A stretch of 39,354 nt of DNA. Origin: Candidatus Kapaibacterium sp. (GTDB lineage: Bacteria; Bacteroidota; Ignavibacteria; Kapaibacteriales; UBA4661). Below the pieces are notes generated by a model. It was not told the DNA's origin. It made no database searches and saw only the letters and a list, made by a program, of their open reading frames with translations. Both the position numbers and the translations under genes were made by a program. This document shows positions 26,134-34,800 of the stretch, in pieces; the first letter of the stretch is position 1; the number at the start of each line of letters is the position of its first letter. The DNA is taken from positions 1 to 39,354 of the forward strand of contig JANYIG010000299.1 in the NCBI GenBank assembly GCA_025358765.1, written 5' to 3'.

Positions 26134-27060
26134 TTAATTCATCATCTTTTTGACTTTGCGTTTGATGCGGTATGGAATTGTCCATCGTAGCAATTTTTCC
26201 CAGATGTAATTGTCGAATTGCATTTCGCGTATCATATACGGCGGGTGCGTGATTGGAAAGGACATTGCTTCGGTCGGCACGTTTGCGGTCGGATGTTCGG
26301 CATCGGCGATATGCGTTGCTTCGCCGCCAAAACCGATGTTGGTAATCTGGTTGTAATTCGGAATCACCGAAAGCATATTTTGCGTCCACACAGCAAACGT
26401 TAGTTGGTAATCCCACGTGGTTTCCTTGCCTTCGTAGGCAGATTGAAAAATTTTTGTCCAATAAGTAACGGCGTTTTTATCACCAAGCATTTCTGCCAAA
26501 AGGCCATTGTTGCGGACGTGGGGGAAATTCTTCATTTCAAGGTCATAATATTGCCATACCCGCTTCCACGTTGCCCAACCGGTAATAGGATGATACCGCG
26601 AGAAAAAGTAACTGTGGCGGTCTTCTTCGCGTTTGCATCGGAAATTTGCCCCAGAAATCACGCCTATGCGGTTGTCGTGGCGATAATATTCGAGCATTTC
26701 CTGACAATATCGAAAGAAGGTAGAGTGCGGCACACAGTCATCCTCAAGGATAATTGCCTCTTCCACGTTCTGAAATACCCATTGCAAGCCGCTTGCCACG
26801 CGCCCTCGGCAACCCATATTTTCCGGCGCATAGTTCGTAAGCACTTCGCAATCCCAATCCACACCGTTTTCGATGATAGCTCGTGCTGCACGAATACGTT
26901 CTGGTTCTTCGGGACGATGCGAGCGTACACCATCAGCAATGATAAGTAATTTTTTAGGCTTGGCGGCGCGGATTTGCTCAAAGACAGCAATGGTTGTTTC
27001 GGGGCGATTGAAGATAATAAAGGCAACAGGAGTGGTCAGTTCAAAAGTGTTCATAGACAT
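26134..27060 (-). CDS. Glycosyltransferase, GNT-I/GT2-like
   Basis: Probable glycosyltransferase of 308 residues with a GT-A fold. The N-terminus (PVAFIIFNRPETTIAVFEQI, residues 11-30) is the nucleotide-sugar-binding start of GT2/GT13-like enzymes. IILEDDCVPHS at 103-113 holds the metal-binding acidic triad (EDD), and GWATWKRVW at about 160-168 is typical of this group, as in the HlpA-like proteins. It would add a sugar to an unknown glycan, probably for surface polysaccharide or protein glycosylation. The ATG at 27060 is used; ATG at 27054 would give two residues less. The upstream promoter signals are on the same strand. It stands alone and convergent genes are absent. Confidence 0.85.
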   Translation of the reverse strand: MSMNTFELTTPVAFIIFNRPETTIAVFEQIRAAKPKKLLIIADGVRSHRPEEPERIRAARAIIENGVDWDCEVLTNYAPENMGCRGRVASGLQWVFQNVEEAIILEDDCVPHSTFFRYCQEMLEYYRHDNRIGVISGANFRCKREEDRHSYFFSRYHPITGWATWKRVWQYYDLEMKNFPHVRNNGLLAEMLGDKNAVTYWTKIFQSAYEGKETTWDYQLTFAVWTQNMLSVIPNYNQITNIGFGGEATHIADAEHPTANVPTEAMSFPITHPPYMIREMQFDNYIWEKLLRWTIPYRIKRKVKKMMN

Positions 27061-27104
27061 TCGATAGAATCAATAAAATTTCGTAAAAATACATTATGAA
27101 AGCA

Positions 27105-27133
27105 CAAAAATACAATACTACAAAATTAGGAAA
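27105..27133 (-). promoter_or_regulatory. Probable promoter of the glycosyltransferase gene
   Basis: On the minus strand TATTTTTG (27105-27112) fits TAnnTTTG. An imperfect TTT lies 18-19 bp upstream near 27131-27133. A second box, TAATTTTG, lies a little further upstream. Confidence 0.35.
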
Positions 27134-27136
27134 CTT

Positions 27137-28504
27137 TCAAGCATCCACGAGTAGATTATGAAGCACTGCAAGCACGTTCGTTGAGTGTGCGTGCGGAACA
27201 GCAATACGCGAGACGGTTTGAAATAGTCCAAGCTCGATAAACACGTTTCCTTCGTCATGGTGGTTGTAGGTGGTGAAGAGTGTGCTCAATGATGTCAGTG
27301 CAGCCAGTTTTATTGTCGGAATATTGAACAGAGAAATAAGGTCGTAGCCTTCGTGCTGAGCCAAAGTAAGCTCCGGTGCGTATTGCCGAAACCGCTCTTC
27401 ATTGGCTGCTTGCGTGGCAATGACGGAGAAAGAATCATTCCGATATGTTGCTGAGAGCGCTTGTTCTGCCGAAAACAAGTCTCGCACGACGCTTGCTGCA
27501 TCAATATGGGCGTGTTCCGTTGTGAATTGCCCATGTAGCAGAGTAACATTGCGCTGTACGGACAGCATAGGCGGCACCGTCGAGGATTCTTTTTTTGAAA
27601 ACTCTTCGTTAGAAATGCGTGTAAATGCACCGTCTGGAGTAAAAGCAGACCGAAACTCTAACGCTATTCTTGCTCGGTGCAACGGTTCAACCATTGATGG
27701 GTCGAGTGGTTTAACACCGTTCGATGCCGCAATATATGCTTGCGAATAGGACAAATGCGGCACGGGGCGTGTGGACTTGAGCAATTTTGGGTCTGCCGTA
27801 CGAATGCCTTCCACATCCGTCCAAATCACAACGTCCCGTGCCTCCACAAGTTCACCTAACAGCGCCGCCGTGAAATTTGAGCTTTCTCGCCCCATCGTTG
27901 TAATCTCGCCATTTTCTGCACGTCCGACAAACCCCTGCGTAAGCACAATTTTCCCTGTCTGCATGAGCGGAATGAGTTTTTCAGTAACGTTCAACGCGGT
28001 TTTGGCGTAGAGTGGTTTGGCAGCAAGGTGCTGTGCGTCGGTAACAATAATGGATGTGGCATCAGCAAACGAAACCGTAAATCCTTGCTCTTGTAAATAA
28101 TGACGTACTATGTGAACCGCACAATATTCACCATAACTCAAGGCTGCATCAAGTGTTCGTGTAGTCAGTTCTTGCGTTATTGATACGCCACGAAGAAAAT
28201 TTTTTAGATTTCGTTCACTATCGTTGATTAAGGCTTCCAATGCTTCGCGGGTTGAGGCATCTCGTAAAAGCTGGTGCGCAAAGGAGCGATGTTGATCCAG
28301 CACGGCTTCCAGCGCTGTAAGTGCGCCCGATTCGTTGCCACTTTCGGCAAGGAGCATGGAACGCTCCAAATCTCGTGTCGCCGTTGCAAACGCCGATACC
28401 ACCAGCAAAAGAGGCTCGTGAAGCGAACGTTTGAGAATGTCTGTCATTGCGGCAAAGCCCGCACTATTGGTCAACACCAAACCGCCAAATTTCATCACGC
28501 GCAT
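27137..28504 (-). CDS. Aspartate kinase, divergent
   Basis: Catalyses phosphorylation of aspartate, the first step to lysine, threonine and methionine. It has 455 residues, about the family length. Family features: KFGG at 5-8, SYGE at 123-126, WTDVEGIRTADP at 228-239. Several conserved positions differ: KFGGTS reads KFGGLV, the GRGGSD loop reads GRESSN (205-210), and the AKVLHP segment reads VKPLDP (264-269). The C-terminal 140 residues should hold two ACT domains for feedback control; I can see only weak hydrophobic patterns there (VSRIAVPHAHSTNVLAVLH). It may be a normal but fast-evolving enzyme, or altered in regulation. No lysine-pathway neighbour lies beside it. Confidence 0.8.
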   Translation of the reverse strand: MRVMKFGGLVLTNSAGFAAMTDILKRSLHEPLLLVVSAFATATRDLERSMLLAESGNESGALTALEAVLDQHRSFAHQLLRDASTREALEALINDSERNLKNFLRGVSITQELTTRTLDAALSYGEYCAVHIVRHYLQEQGFTVSFADATSIIVTDAQHLAAKPLYAKTALNVTEKLIPLMQTGKIVLTQGFVGRAENGEITTMGRESSNFTAALLGELVEARDVVIWTDVEGIRTADPKLLKSTRPVPHLSYSQAYIAASNGVKPLDPSMVEPLHRARIALEFRSAFTPDGAFTRISNEEFSKKESSTVPPMLSVQRNVTLLHGQFTTEHAHIDAASVVRDLFSAEQALSATYRNDSFSVIATQAANEERFRQYAPELTLAQHEGYDLISLFNIPTIKLAALTSLSTLFTTYNHHDEGNVFIELGLFQTVSRIAVPHAHSTNVLAVLHNLLVDA

Positions 28505-28836
28505 AGAGGTAAGAATAGATAGATTGGAGATTTTTATAAAATTCGGCGTTTCTGGTACGGTTTTTGTGAAAATGAGGCAATACTCACAATACTATGTACA
28601 GCCTCTTCTGCTGTTTTTTTATGCACCGTCTGTAAGCACGGTGAATACTAATGATTCCTTTATTAGAGAATCCCTGAGCATTCACCTGGCATATACAAAG
28701 GTCGCACGGAAGCATGCTGCGGTAGAACTGTAATTTAGAGAGACTTCGCACAGCAACAAAAGAAAAATCGTGCGAGGCAGGGTACTTTATATCTTCCCGT
28801 TTATCGTTAGTATGCAATGTTCTTCAACGCTCATTG
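28505..28836. other. Intergenic stretch between aspartate kinase and xerD
   Basis: No gene is supported. It contains a 6-bp hairpin CACCGT/ACGGTG (28624-28643) without a T-run behind it, and would hold the aspartate kinase promoter on the minus strand. Nothing else is seen. Confidence 0.5.
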
Positions 28837-28868
28837 TTTCAACGCCGCATCTATACACGATATATTTG
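28837..28868 (+). promoter_or_regulatory. Probable promoter of xerD
   Basis: TTTC (28837-28840), a 20-bp spacer and TATATTTG (28861-28868) fit TTTG-N19/20-TAnnTTTG with one change in the first element. It leaves a leader of about 65 bp before the ATG at 28937. Confidence 0.45.
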
Positions 28869-28936
28869 TGACGACGGAAGGAGAGAAGTGCCTTAAAGGG
28901 TAAGAGTATCACACGTTTCAACAGGATGAATGCACT

Positions 28937-29887
28937 ATGATGACACGAACTACAAGCCTGTTCAATACAGGGTTCCCGATGGTTCTTCCAACGCCGATGC
29001 AACGCGAATTCAAGCAATTTCAACATTATATCGCGCTTGAACGGGGATTGTCAGAAAACACGTCGTCGTCCTATGGGACAGATTTGACACGCTTTGCAGA
29101 ATTTTTATCGTCGAAAGGTACAACGTCGTATCTGCAAGCTCAATCAACTGATATTACGAGGTTTCTCGGAACGCTTGAGGAAATCGGCCTGGTACCGACC
29201 ACGCGGGCGCGTTATCTGTACTCCATTCGGGCAATGTATAAATTCTTCTTCGGCTCTGGAATGGCGCACGACAACATTTCCGAGACGATTGACCTACCCA
29301 AAGTTCGGCGTGTGCTGCCAAACGTTTTAACCTATGTGCAAATTGCCAATATACTTGAAGAACCGAACACTGCGAAGCATGATGGCTTACGCAATCGTGC
29401 TATGCTCGAAACGCTCTATGCGTGCGGCTTGCGGGCATCGGAAGTGTGCGGCTTACGACAGCGCGACATTCTCGCGGACGTAGAAGTGGTACGGGTATTC
29501 GGCAAAGGTTCTAAAGAGCGCGTGGTTCCTATTGGGCAATCGGCATTGCGCTGGATTGGTGATTATCAACGCCTTGTGCGTCCTGTCTTCCTCAAAAAAA
29601 CCGTTGATGCCGATGATATTTTATTCCTGAACCAACGCGGCAGCAAGCTCTCGCGGATGTCTATCTGGAACATCGTCAATGATGCCGCACGGCAGGCGGG
29701 CATTGAGGAAGTTCATCCGCATTTGTTTCGGCATTCATTCGCAACACATTTGCTCGAAGGAGGCGCGGATTTACGCGCTGTGCAGGAAATGTTGGGTCAT
29801 GCGGACATCGCAACCACGCAGATTTATACACATATTGACCGCGAATATATCAAGGAAGTTCACCGAACATTTCATCCGAGAGCGTAA
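28937..29887 (+). CDS. xerD: Tyrosine recombinase XerD-type
   Basis: Site-specific recombinase that resolves chromosome dimers at dif, normally with XerC. It has 316 residues. An N-terminal SAM-like DNA-binding domain spans about 22-110 and the catalytic domain about 125-316. The catalytic set is complete: R166 (GLRASEV), K190 (FGKGSKERVVP), H262 (HPHLFRHSFATHLL), R265, H288 (LGHADIATT) and Y297. The C-terminal HIDREYIKEVHRTFHPRA matches XerD proteins. The first 21 residues are extra; the ATG at 29000 would give a more typical N-terminus. An AGGA 11 bp upstream favours 28937 weakly. It could be a mobile-element integrase, but no element surrounds it, and the XerD-like tail supports a housekeeping role. 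Confidence 0.9.
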   Translation: MMTRTTSLFNTGFPMVLPTPMQREFKQFQHYIALERGLSENTSSSYGTDLTRFAEFLSSKGTTSYLQAQSTDITRFLGTLEEIGLVPTTRARYLYSIRAMYKFFFGSGMAHDNISETIDLPKVRRVLPNVLTYVQIANILEEPNTAKHDGLRNRAMLETLYACGLRASEVCGLRQRDILADVEVVRVFGKGSKERVVPIGQSALRWIGDYQRLVRPVFLKKTVDADDILFLNQRGSKLSRMSIWNIVNDAARQAGIEEVHPHLFRHSFATHLLEGGADLRAVQEMLGHADIATTQIYTHIDREYIKEVHRTFHPRA

Positions 29888-29973
29888 CAATGGAATCTCA
29901 CTGAAGAGAGGAAACATCACGGCATGATTAAACGTTTTAGACCGAAATTTCTTCTAATTTCCAGTAAACGCTC

Positions 29974-30004
29974 TTGTGCCAATAGCATAAAAGTTGTAAC
30001 TTTC
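29974..30004 (+). promoter_or_regulatory. Probable promoter of the gene at 30084
   Basis: TTG (29974-29976), 20-bp spacer, TAACTTTC (29997-30004). Seven of eight bases fit TAnnTTTG. Confidence 0.45.
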
Positions 30005-30083
30005 ATTCTTTACAATTTCACGTTTAACAACAACTTTTACGACTCTTAACTCCATTTTCACATTCATTTTTGTGAGGACACGT

Positions 30084-30857
30084 ATGAAATTATTTTCGAA
30101 GTTCGCTGCCACTCTCCTTCTGGCATCAGTTGCTGGCGGAGCCGCTGTGAACGCACAGCCTATTGAAACCAAGGTTTATGTTCCTCCTTCATCGCTTGTA
30201 TTTCGCAATTTGGACAGTTTATCGAAGGCAAAAGTAACATGGAAGGGGCTGTCTTCTTACAGCCAAAAAAGTACATACGCGAACAAATATACGATAGCAC
30301 TCAATCTCGGTACGCGCGTTTGTGACTCATTCGTGGCGGTGCAGGCAAAAGACAAAAGTAATTTTTCGCCGATGGCAATGACCGTTTCTGGTCTGAGCAA
30401 CAAACTTGGTGCGGATATTGAGCAGACGTTGAACGAAAAGATGTTTGACCTCGTGAAAAAAGACAAATGGAACGATGTACGCGACATGCTTGATGCACAG
30501 CAAAACACGATTAAAGAGAAACTCAACAAACTTGATAAAGACGCAGCCGTACTCGTAACAATTGGGGGTTGGCTACAAGGACTTCATATTGTGAGCAAAG
30601 CACTAAACGCAACGTATAATCCCGATGCCACTTCCGTGATTCGCAATGCAAAACTTGTTGAGTATTTGATAGCAGAACTTAATGGTTTGAGCGCACAGGC
30701 AAAGGGTAATGATTTAGTGAAAAAAATCAGTACACAATTGCCAGAAGTCAAAACGCTCGTGAACGTTGAAAAGAACAAACCTATTCCACAAGAAAGCGTG
30801 AAGAAAGTTTATCAAATCACGTCAGGACTTGTGAAGGATATTGAAAGCGCGAAGTAA
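30084..30857 (+). CDS. Secreted protein of unknown function
   Basis: 257 residues from the ATG at 30084. The start is chosen because GAGG lies 7 bp upstream; a GTG at 30072 would add four residues. The signal peptide is residues 1-25 (KFAATLLLASVAGGAAVNAQ). The mature part is predicted to be mostly helical and rich in Lys, Asn and Leu, with no cysteines except C near residue 76 (RVCDSF). It has segments such as LSNKLGADIEQTLNEK, MLDAQQNTIKEKLNKLDKD and VTIGGWLQGLHIVSKAL. No family is recognised. The GGWLQGLHI pattern recalls helical bundle proteins of FCB bacteria. It has its own promoter and a strong terminator, so it is transcribed alone. Confidence 0.75.
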   Translation: MKLFSKFAATLLLASVAGGAAVNAQPIETKVYVPPSSLVFRNLDSLSKAKVTWKGLSSYSQKSTYANKYTIALNLGTRVCDSFVAVQAKDKSNFSPMAMTVSGLSNKLGADIEQTLNEKMFDLVKKDKWNDVRDMLDAQQNTIKEKLNKLDKDAAVLVTIGGWLQGLHIVSKALNATYNPDATSVIRNAKLVEYLIAELNGLSAQAKGNDLVKKISTQLPEVKTLVNVEKNKPIPQESVKKVYQITSGLVKDIESAK

Positions 30858-30871
30858 GAATAAACAGAATG

Positions 30872-30924
30872 CTAAAACAATAAAGGGTTGGAACCATAAT
30901 GGTTCCAACCCTTTATTGTTTTAG
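30872..30924. terminator. Bidirectional terminator, 24-bp perfect stem
   Basis: CTAAAACAATAAAGGGTTGG and AACC (30872-30895) pair perfectly with 30901-30924 around the loop ATAAT. Each arm ends in a run of A or T, so it works for both convergent genes. The length is exceptional for an intrinsic terminator. Confidence 0.85.
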
Positions 30925-30949
30925 TTCTATTATCACATTGATCCCTACT

Positions 30950-31711
30950 TTACTGCCTCACAGTGACAAGTTCAACCTCGAAGATAAGCGTTGCGTTTGC
31001 GGGAATCGTTGGTGGAAAGCCATTGGAGCCGTATGCAAGTTCTGAAGGGATGGTCAGCCGACGTTTACCGCCCTCTTGCATGTTCAAAAGACCGATATCC
31101 CATCCTTTGATGACCTGTCCGATGCCAATGCGGAAGGTAAATTGGGCGTTATCAATAGTGCGGTCGAACACTGTGCCATCGGTGAGTTTCCCTACATATT
31201 TCACCGAGAGGGTATTGTTCGATTTTACAGAGGTTCCAGTGCCGAGTACGAGGTTTTCGATAATCAAGCGTTGCAAACCGAGTAACTCGATTTCATATAT
31301 AACAGTGGAATTTGGCGGGACTGAGCCAAATTGCTGTATGCCAAAACCAAGGCGAGGCGGAATCGTTATTTTTCGCTTGCCGCCTATACGCATTCCACGC
31401 ATTCCTTGCTCTATTCCTTCAATCACTTGCTCAGCACCAAGCGCTGCATATGTAGGTTTGCCCGTTGTCGAGGAATCAAACGCTGTACCATCCGTGAGCT
31501 TTCCTCTGTATGCGATTGCAACTTGAATGACGCTATCTGCGGGAATCTTCTCGCCCGTACCTATAGTAAGGTCTTCAATGATGAGGTCGCCACTTTGGTC
31601 GAGTGTGATGGCATTGCTACTACAGGATTGAAGAGTAAGGACGCTGCAAAAGCAGCAGAGAAGCACAGCCAAACAGAGATATTGGTGAATGGTAGTAACC
31701 AATTGTTTCAT
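30950..31711 (-). CDS. Tandem FKBP-type peptidyl-prolyl isomerase lipoprotein
   Basis: Speeds cis-trans isomerisation of prolyl bonds of exported proteins. 253 residues: lipoprotein signal with lipobox LQSC (C30), then two FKBP domains. Domain 1 (about 45-138) has [34 protein letters not shown] and [20 protein letters not shown]. Domain 2 (about 155-250) has [36 protein letters not shown] and [22 protein letters not shown]. The active-site residues are better kept in domain 2 (GWDIGL, the classical W) than in domain 1, where the tryptophan is replaced (EGIEQGM), so one domain may be weak. It lies 49 bp downstream of the histidine kinase gene and may be cotranscribed. Confidence 0.93.
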   Translation of the reverse strand: MKQLVTTIHQYLCLAVLLCCFCSVLTLQSCSSNAITLDQSGDLIIEDLTIGTGEKIPADSVIQVAIAYRGKLTDGTAFDSSTTGKPTYAALGAEQVIEGIEQGMRGMRIGGKRKITIPPRLGFGIQQFGSVPPNSTVIYEIELLGLQRLIIENLVLGTGTSVKSNNTLSVKYVGKLTDGTVFDRTIDNAQFTFRIGIGQVIKGWDIGLLNMQEGGKRRLTIPSELAYGSNGFPPTIPANATLIFEVELVTVRQ

Positions 31712-31760
31712 GGGTTTTATGGGTAACGTGGAAATAAATGGTCATGCCCTCACAAAGCAC

Positions 31761-33674
31761 TCAAGGTTCATCTGTGCCAGGCAATTCGACAATGAACATA
31801 GCGCCGTGTCCAAGCTCGCTTTCGCACCAAACATTGCCTTTCATCGCCTCGACCATACGTTTAACAATAGATAGACCAAGTCCTGTCGAATGCTCGCCGC
31901 CAGTTGGCTGCGCCGAAAGACGTGCAAATTTCCCAAATAATTTTTTCATATCTTCTTCATTCAAACCGGGACCTTCGTCTTTGACCTCGCAACGAACTTT
32001 ATTGTCCACCGTTCGCACTGTCACATACACATTCTTGCCGTGCGGCGAATATTTAATGGCATTGGAAATAATATTATCCAATACTTGGATAGTTGCATTG
32101 GGGTCGGCAAAGGCATACCACATAGGCTGCACAGTCTCAAACTGTAGATTGATTTCCTTTGCCTCGGCGCGGGTGCGGTAATTTTCGGTGATAGCCATTG
32201 CAATACCATCAAACTCAAACGGTGTCAGATGCACCTTAATTCCGCCGCGTTCAATGGCATTGATATCGAGCAAGTTTGTGATCAGGTCAAACATTCGAGC
32301 TGATGCGTTCAAAATTTCACCCGACAATTCCCGTACTTCGTCGGCAGAAATGGTACCAATCTCGTCATGGATAACTTTGGACAACATCTTAATACCAGAA
32401 AGAGGATTCTTCAAATCGTGTGCAACGATGCCTAAAAATTCATTTTTTTCGTTATTAAGCTCCACAAGGTGGCTGTTGAGCGAAGCAATTTCCGCGCGGG
32501 CATTTTCTGTCTCGGCAAACGCTGTGGCAAGATAGGAATAGGCGTAAATGTTATCAATAGCCGTTGCTGTGTAGGTTGCAATCGTGCGGAGCATATCAAC
32601 TTGATAATCCGAGTATGCCTTGGAAGTAAGGCTCTGTACGGTCATAATACCGACAACCTTGCCTTTGACAATAAGGGGAAAATAAACAAGCGATTGCGCC
32701 TTAAATTCCTCCATCCGAAGCGATTGGACGTATTGATGATACTGTTCTTGAACGTTATTGAGAATAAGCTCTTTGCGGTTTTTAATACAGTGAACGGCAA
32801 GGCTGTTAGGGTCGTCCAATGCAAGTGTAGGATGATAACCCTGTTCTTCCTGTTCGGCAAAGAAAAGATAGGCAAGTTCATTATCCACGACGCGCACCAC
32901 GGCAACACCAAAAACGGATGTGTTCTCCATCAGTTCCGTTACGCTTTGATAGACCGCACTTAAGATAGTCTCATAATCAAGGGTCGAGGTTATTTTTTGC
33001 CCCATCGCACTGAGCGTCGAAATATCCTGATTGATTTTCTTCATCTTTTCGTTGAGTTCTATCAAACTCTGATTCATAACCTCCATCTCTGCGGCTGCAT
33101 TGGCAAGCCGCGAGTAGGAGTTCAGGTTGTCAATAGCAATTGCAGTATAGGAGGCAATAGTTTTGAGGATATCTACATGTACAGTAGTGTAGGCATGCAG
33201 CTGAAAACTTTGTACCGTCAGAAGACCGATTGGTTGGTTCTTAGCAATAAGCGGGAAATACATCTGTGAAACACTTTTGGATTCCTCCGATCGTAGTGTT
33301 TCGACATAGTTACTAAATTCTTTTTCTCGATCGCTAACCACAACTTCGCGCAGATGAGTGATTGACCACGCAGCAAGGCTGTTATTCTCCGAAAAGATAG
33401 CCGATGGCATATACTCGAATTTATCATGCTCAACGTAATACAAGAATTCAAGCTCACTATCCATGCCTTCATATTCACGATAGAAAGCAATACCGAAGAT
33501 ACCAGTATCCATAAGCTCTTTGACGTTATTATGGACAGTGGTCAAAATAGTCTCCAAATCTAAACTGGAGGTAATTTGCTGACCGATAGCGCCAAGTTTA
33601 GCGATGTCGTTGTTATAATCTTGTTGTGTCCGTGCTGAGGATTGTACGCTGTCTGCCATACGTGTCGCGCTCAT
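31761..33674 (-). CDS. Sensor histidine kinase with two GAF domains
   Basis: Cytoplasmic-type sensor kinase of 637 residues from the ATG at 33674; a GTG at 33713 would add 13 residues. It has two related GAF domains (about 37-185 and 227-377), each starting LGAIGQQITSSLDLETIL or LSAMGQKITSTLDYETIL and ending IASYTAIAIDNL or IATYTATAIDNI; this is a clear internal duplication. The dimerisation/phosphoacceptor region has H419 in VAHDLKNPLSG, and the ATPase has N534/N538 (VLDNIISNAIKYS), G1 DEGPG (566-570) and G2 TGLGL. No membrane segment is seen, so the signal is probably intracellular, as for GAF sensors of small molecules or redox. No response regulator lies beside it. Confidence 0.92.
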   Translation of the reverse strand: MSATRMADSVQSSARTQQDYNNDIAKLGAIGQQITSSLDLETILTTVHNNVKELMDTGIFGIAFYREYEGMDSELEFLYYVEHDKFEYMPSAIFSENNSLAAWSITHLREVVVSDREKEFSNYVETLRSEESKSVSQMYFPLIAKNQPIGLLTVQSFQLHAYTTVHVDILKTIASYTAIAIDNLNSYSRLANAAAEMEVMNQSLIELNEKMKKINQDISTLSAMGQKITSTLDYETILSAVYQSVTELMENTSVFGVAVVRVVDNELAYLFFAEQEEQGYHPTLALDDPNSLAVHCIKNRKELILNNVQEQYHQYVQSLRMEEFKAQSLVYFPLIVKGKVVGIMTVQSLTSKAYSDYQVDMLRTIATYTATAIDNIYAYSYLATAFAETENARAEIASLNSHLVELNNEKNEFLGIVAHDLKNPLSGIKMLSKVIHDEIGTISADEVRELSGEILNASARMFDLITNLLDINAIERGGIKVHLTPFEFDGIAMAITENYRTRAEAKEINLQFETVQPMWYAFADPNATIQVLDNIISNAIKYSPHGKNVYVTVRTVDNKVRCEVKDEGPGLNEEDMKKLFGKFARLSAQPTGGEHSTGLGLSIVKRMVEAMKGNVWCESELGHGAMFIVELPGTDEP

Positions 33675-33999
33675 GGTTATGGATTTGGAACGTGAGAATT
33701 GAGACTGTAACACTTTATCGATACACAGTTATCAAATCTGATACCAACGTCCCTAAAAAATATTAATGCTCTCGTCATTTCGCCGAAGGAACATACTTGG
33801 TATGAAAAAAGGAGTTTAACGATAGACTACCACATTACGAAAATTTACGCACCTTTGCAAATTTGATAAGCATTCAAATAATCACTGCGATTTCCGTATT
33901 TTAGTGCAATGATAAAATTCTTCACACCGCACTTGCATTGTGCAGATGCGTGACAACGCTGACGGTGTCTTTTTTCCTTGTAATGATTGATAATACTCT
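33675..33999. other. Intergenic stretch between HK and FNR-like gene
   Basis: Divergent promoter region of about 325 bp. AT-rich, with a TATTTTAG-like box near 33895 that could serve the plus-strand gene, and no clear ORF. Nothing more can be supported. Confidence 0.4.
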
Positions 34000-34794
34000 A
34001 TGATCGAACGTCCTAATTTTGTTCGTGCCACGTTGTTGGAACGTATTGACTTTTGTCCTCAAGTGGCGGTTTTTCGCTTCAAATCTGATACGCAGCTTGA
34101 ATTCACGCCCGGGCAGTATGCCACGATTGGCATGGAGGATGGCGAAAAATTTATTCAACGCCCGTATTCCCTTGTGTCTTCGCCACACGAAACCATAGTG
34201 GAACTTTATGTTGATCTTGTTCCCGAAGGATTGTTCACGCCGCGTTTGTGGGATTTGAAGCCGAATGATAGCTTATATCTGAAGAGCAAAGTTATCGGTA
34301 CATTTGTTCTCCAAGAAAAAACCGGCATGAAAAACCATATAATGGCTTCTACAGTGACGGGAGTGGGACCGTCCATCAGCATTGCCCGTACACAAAAACG
34401 CGACCTCGAAAGTGGCAAAATTAAAGCAGCGGACGCACACAACCTTTTGGTGCTACATGGTGGAAGCTGTTCGTGGGAACTTGGCATATACAAAGACGAA
34501 ATGACTGAACTCGCCAAAGAAGGCTGGCTGACTTACGTGCCGACCATAAGCCGACCATGGGAAGATCCAGAGTGGGTGGGTGAAACAGGTCGTGCGGAAG
34601 AGCTTATTCGTAAATATGCTGATGGTCTTAGCTGTAATCACACAAACGCCGTTGGTTATGCGTGTGGTCATCCACAGATGATTGAAAATGCAAAAGGAAT
34701 TTTTTCGCGGATGCGTCTGCCAAAAGAGCAAATTAAGGAAGAAAAATATTTTGTTGTGAAACCAACACCGAAACCGATAACGACAACAACGTAA
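34000..34794 (+). CDS. Ferredoxin-NADP reductase-like flavoprotein
   Basis: NAD(P)H-dependent oxidoreductase of the FNR family (Fpr-like), 264 residues. The FAD domain holds RPYS at 54-57 and GQYATIG. The NAD(P) domain holds TGVGPS at 120-125 (usual T-G-x-G-x-A), HGGSCSWELGIYKDEM at about 149-164 and the terminal CGHPQM at about 219-224, which contacts the nicotinamide. It moves electrons between NAD(P)H and ferredoxin or flavodoxin. The protein looks complete, with the usual length of about 260. It lies 6 bp before the T9SS cargo gene, so the two may be cotranscribed, though their roles look unrelated. Confidence 0.9.
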   Translation: MIERPNFVRATLLERIDFCPQVAVFRFKSDTQLEFTPGQYATIGMEDGEKFIQRPYSLVSSPHETIVELYVDLVPEGLFTPRLWDLKPNDSLYLKSKVIGTFVLQEKTGMKNHIMASTVTGVGPSISIARTQKRDLESGKIKAADAHNLLVLHGGSCSWELGIYKDEMTELAKEGWLTYVPTISRPWEDPEWVGETGRAEELIRKYADGLSCNHTNAVGYACGHPQMIENAKGIFSRMRLPKEQIKEEKYFVVKPTPKPITTTT

Positions 34795-34800
34795 TTCCGA

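Noticed and set aside
26404-26949. 181-residue plus-strand frame opposite the glycosyltransferase
   Set aside because: Shadow of a gene with clear motifs; composition is cysteine- and phenylalanine-rich in the manner of antisense frames.
28624-28643. Hairpin CACCGT/ACGGTG as a terminator
   Set aside because: The T-run is on its upstream side on the plus strand and no gene ends there on either strand.
30963-31526. 187-residue plus-strand frame opposite the FKBP gene
   Set aside because: Antisense shadow; the minus-strand FKBP motifs are unambiguous.
33801-33818. Five-codon ATG frame ahead of the FNR-like gene
   Set aside because: Too short to support; no regulatory pattern around it.
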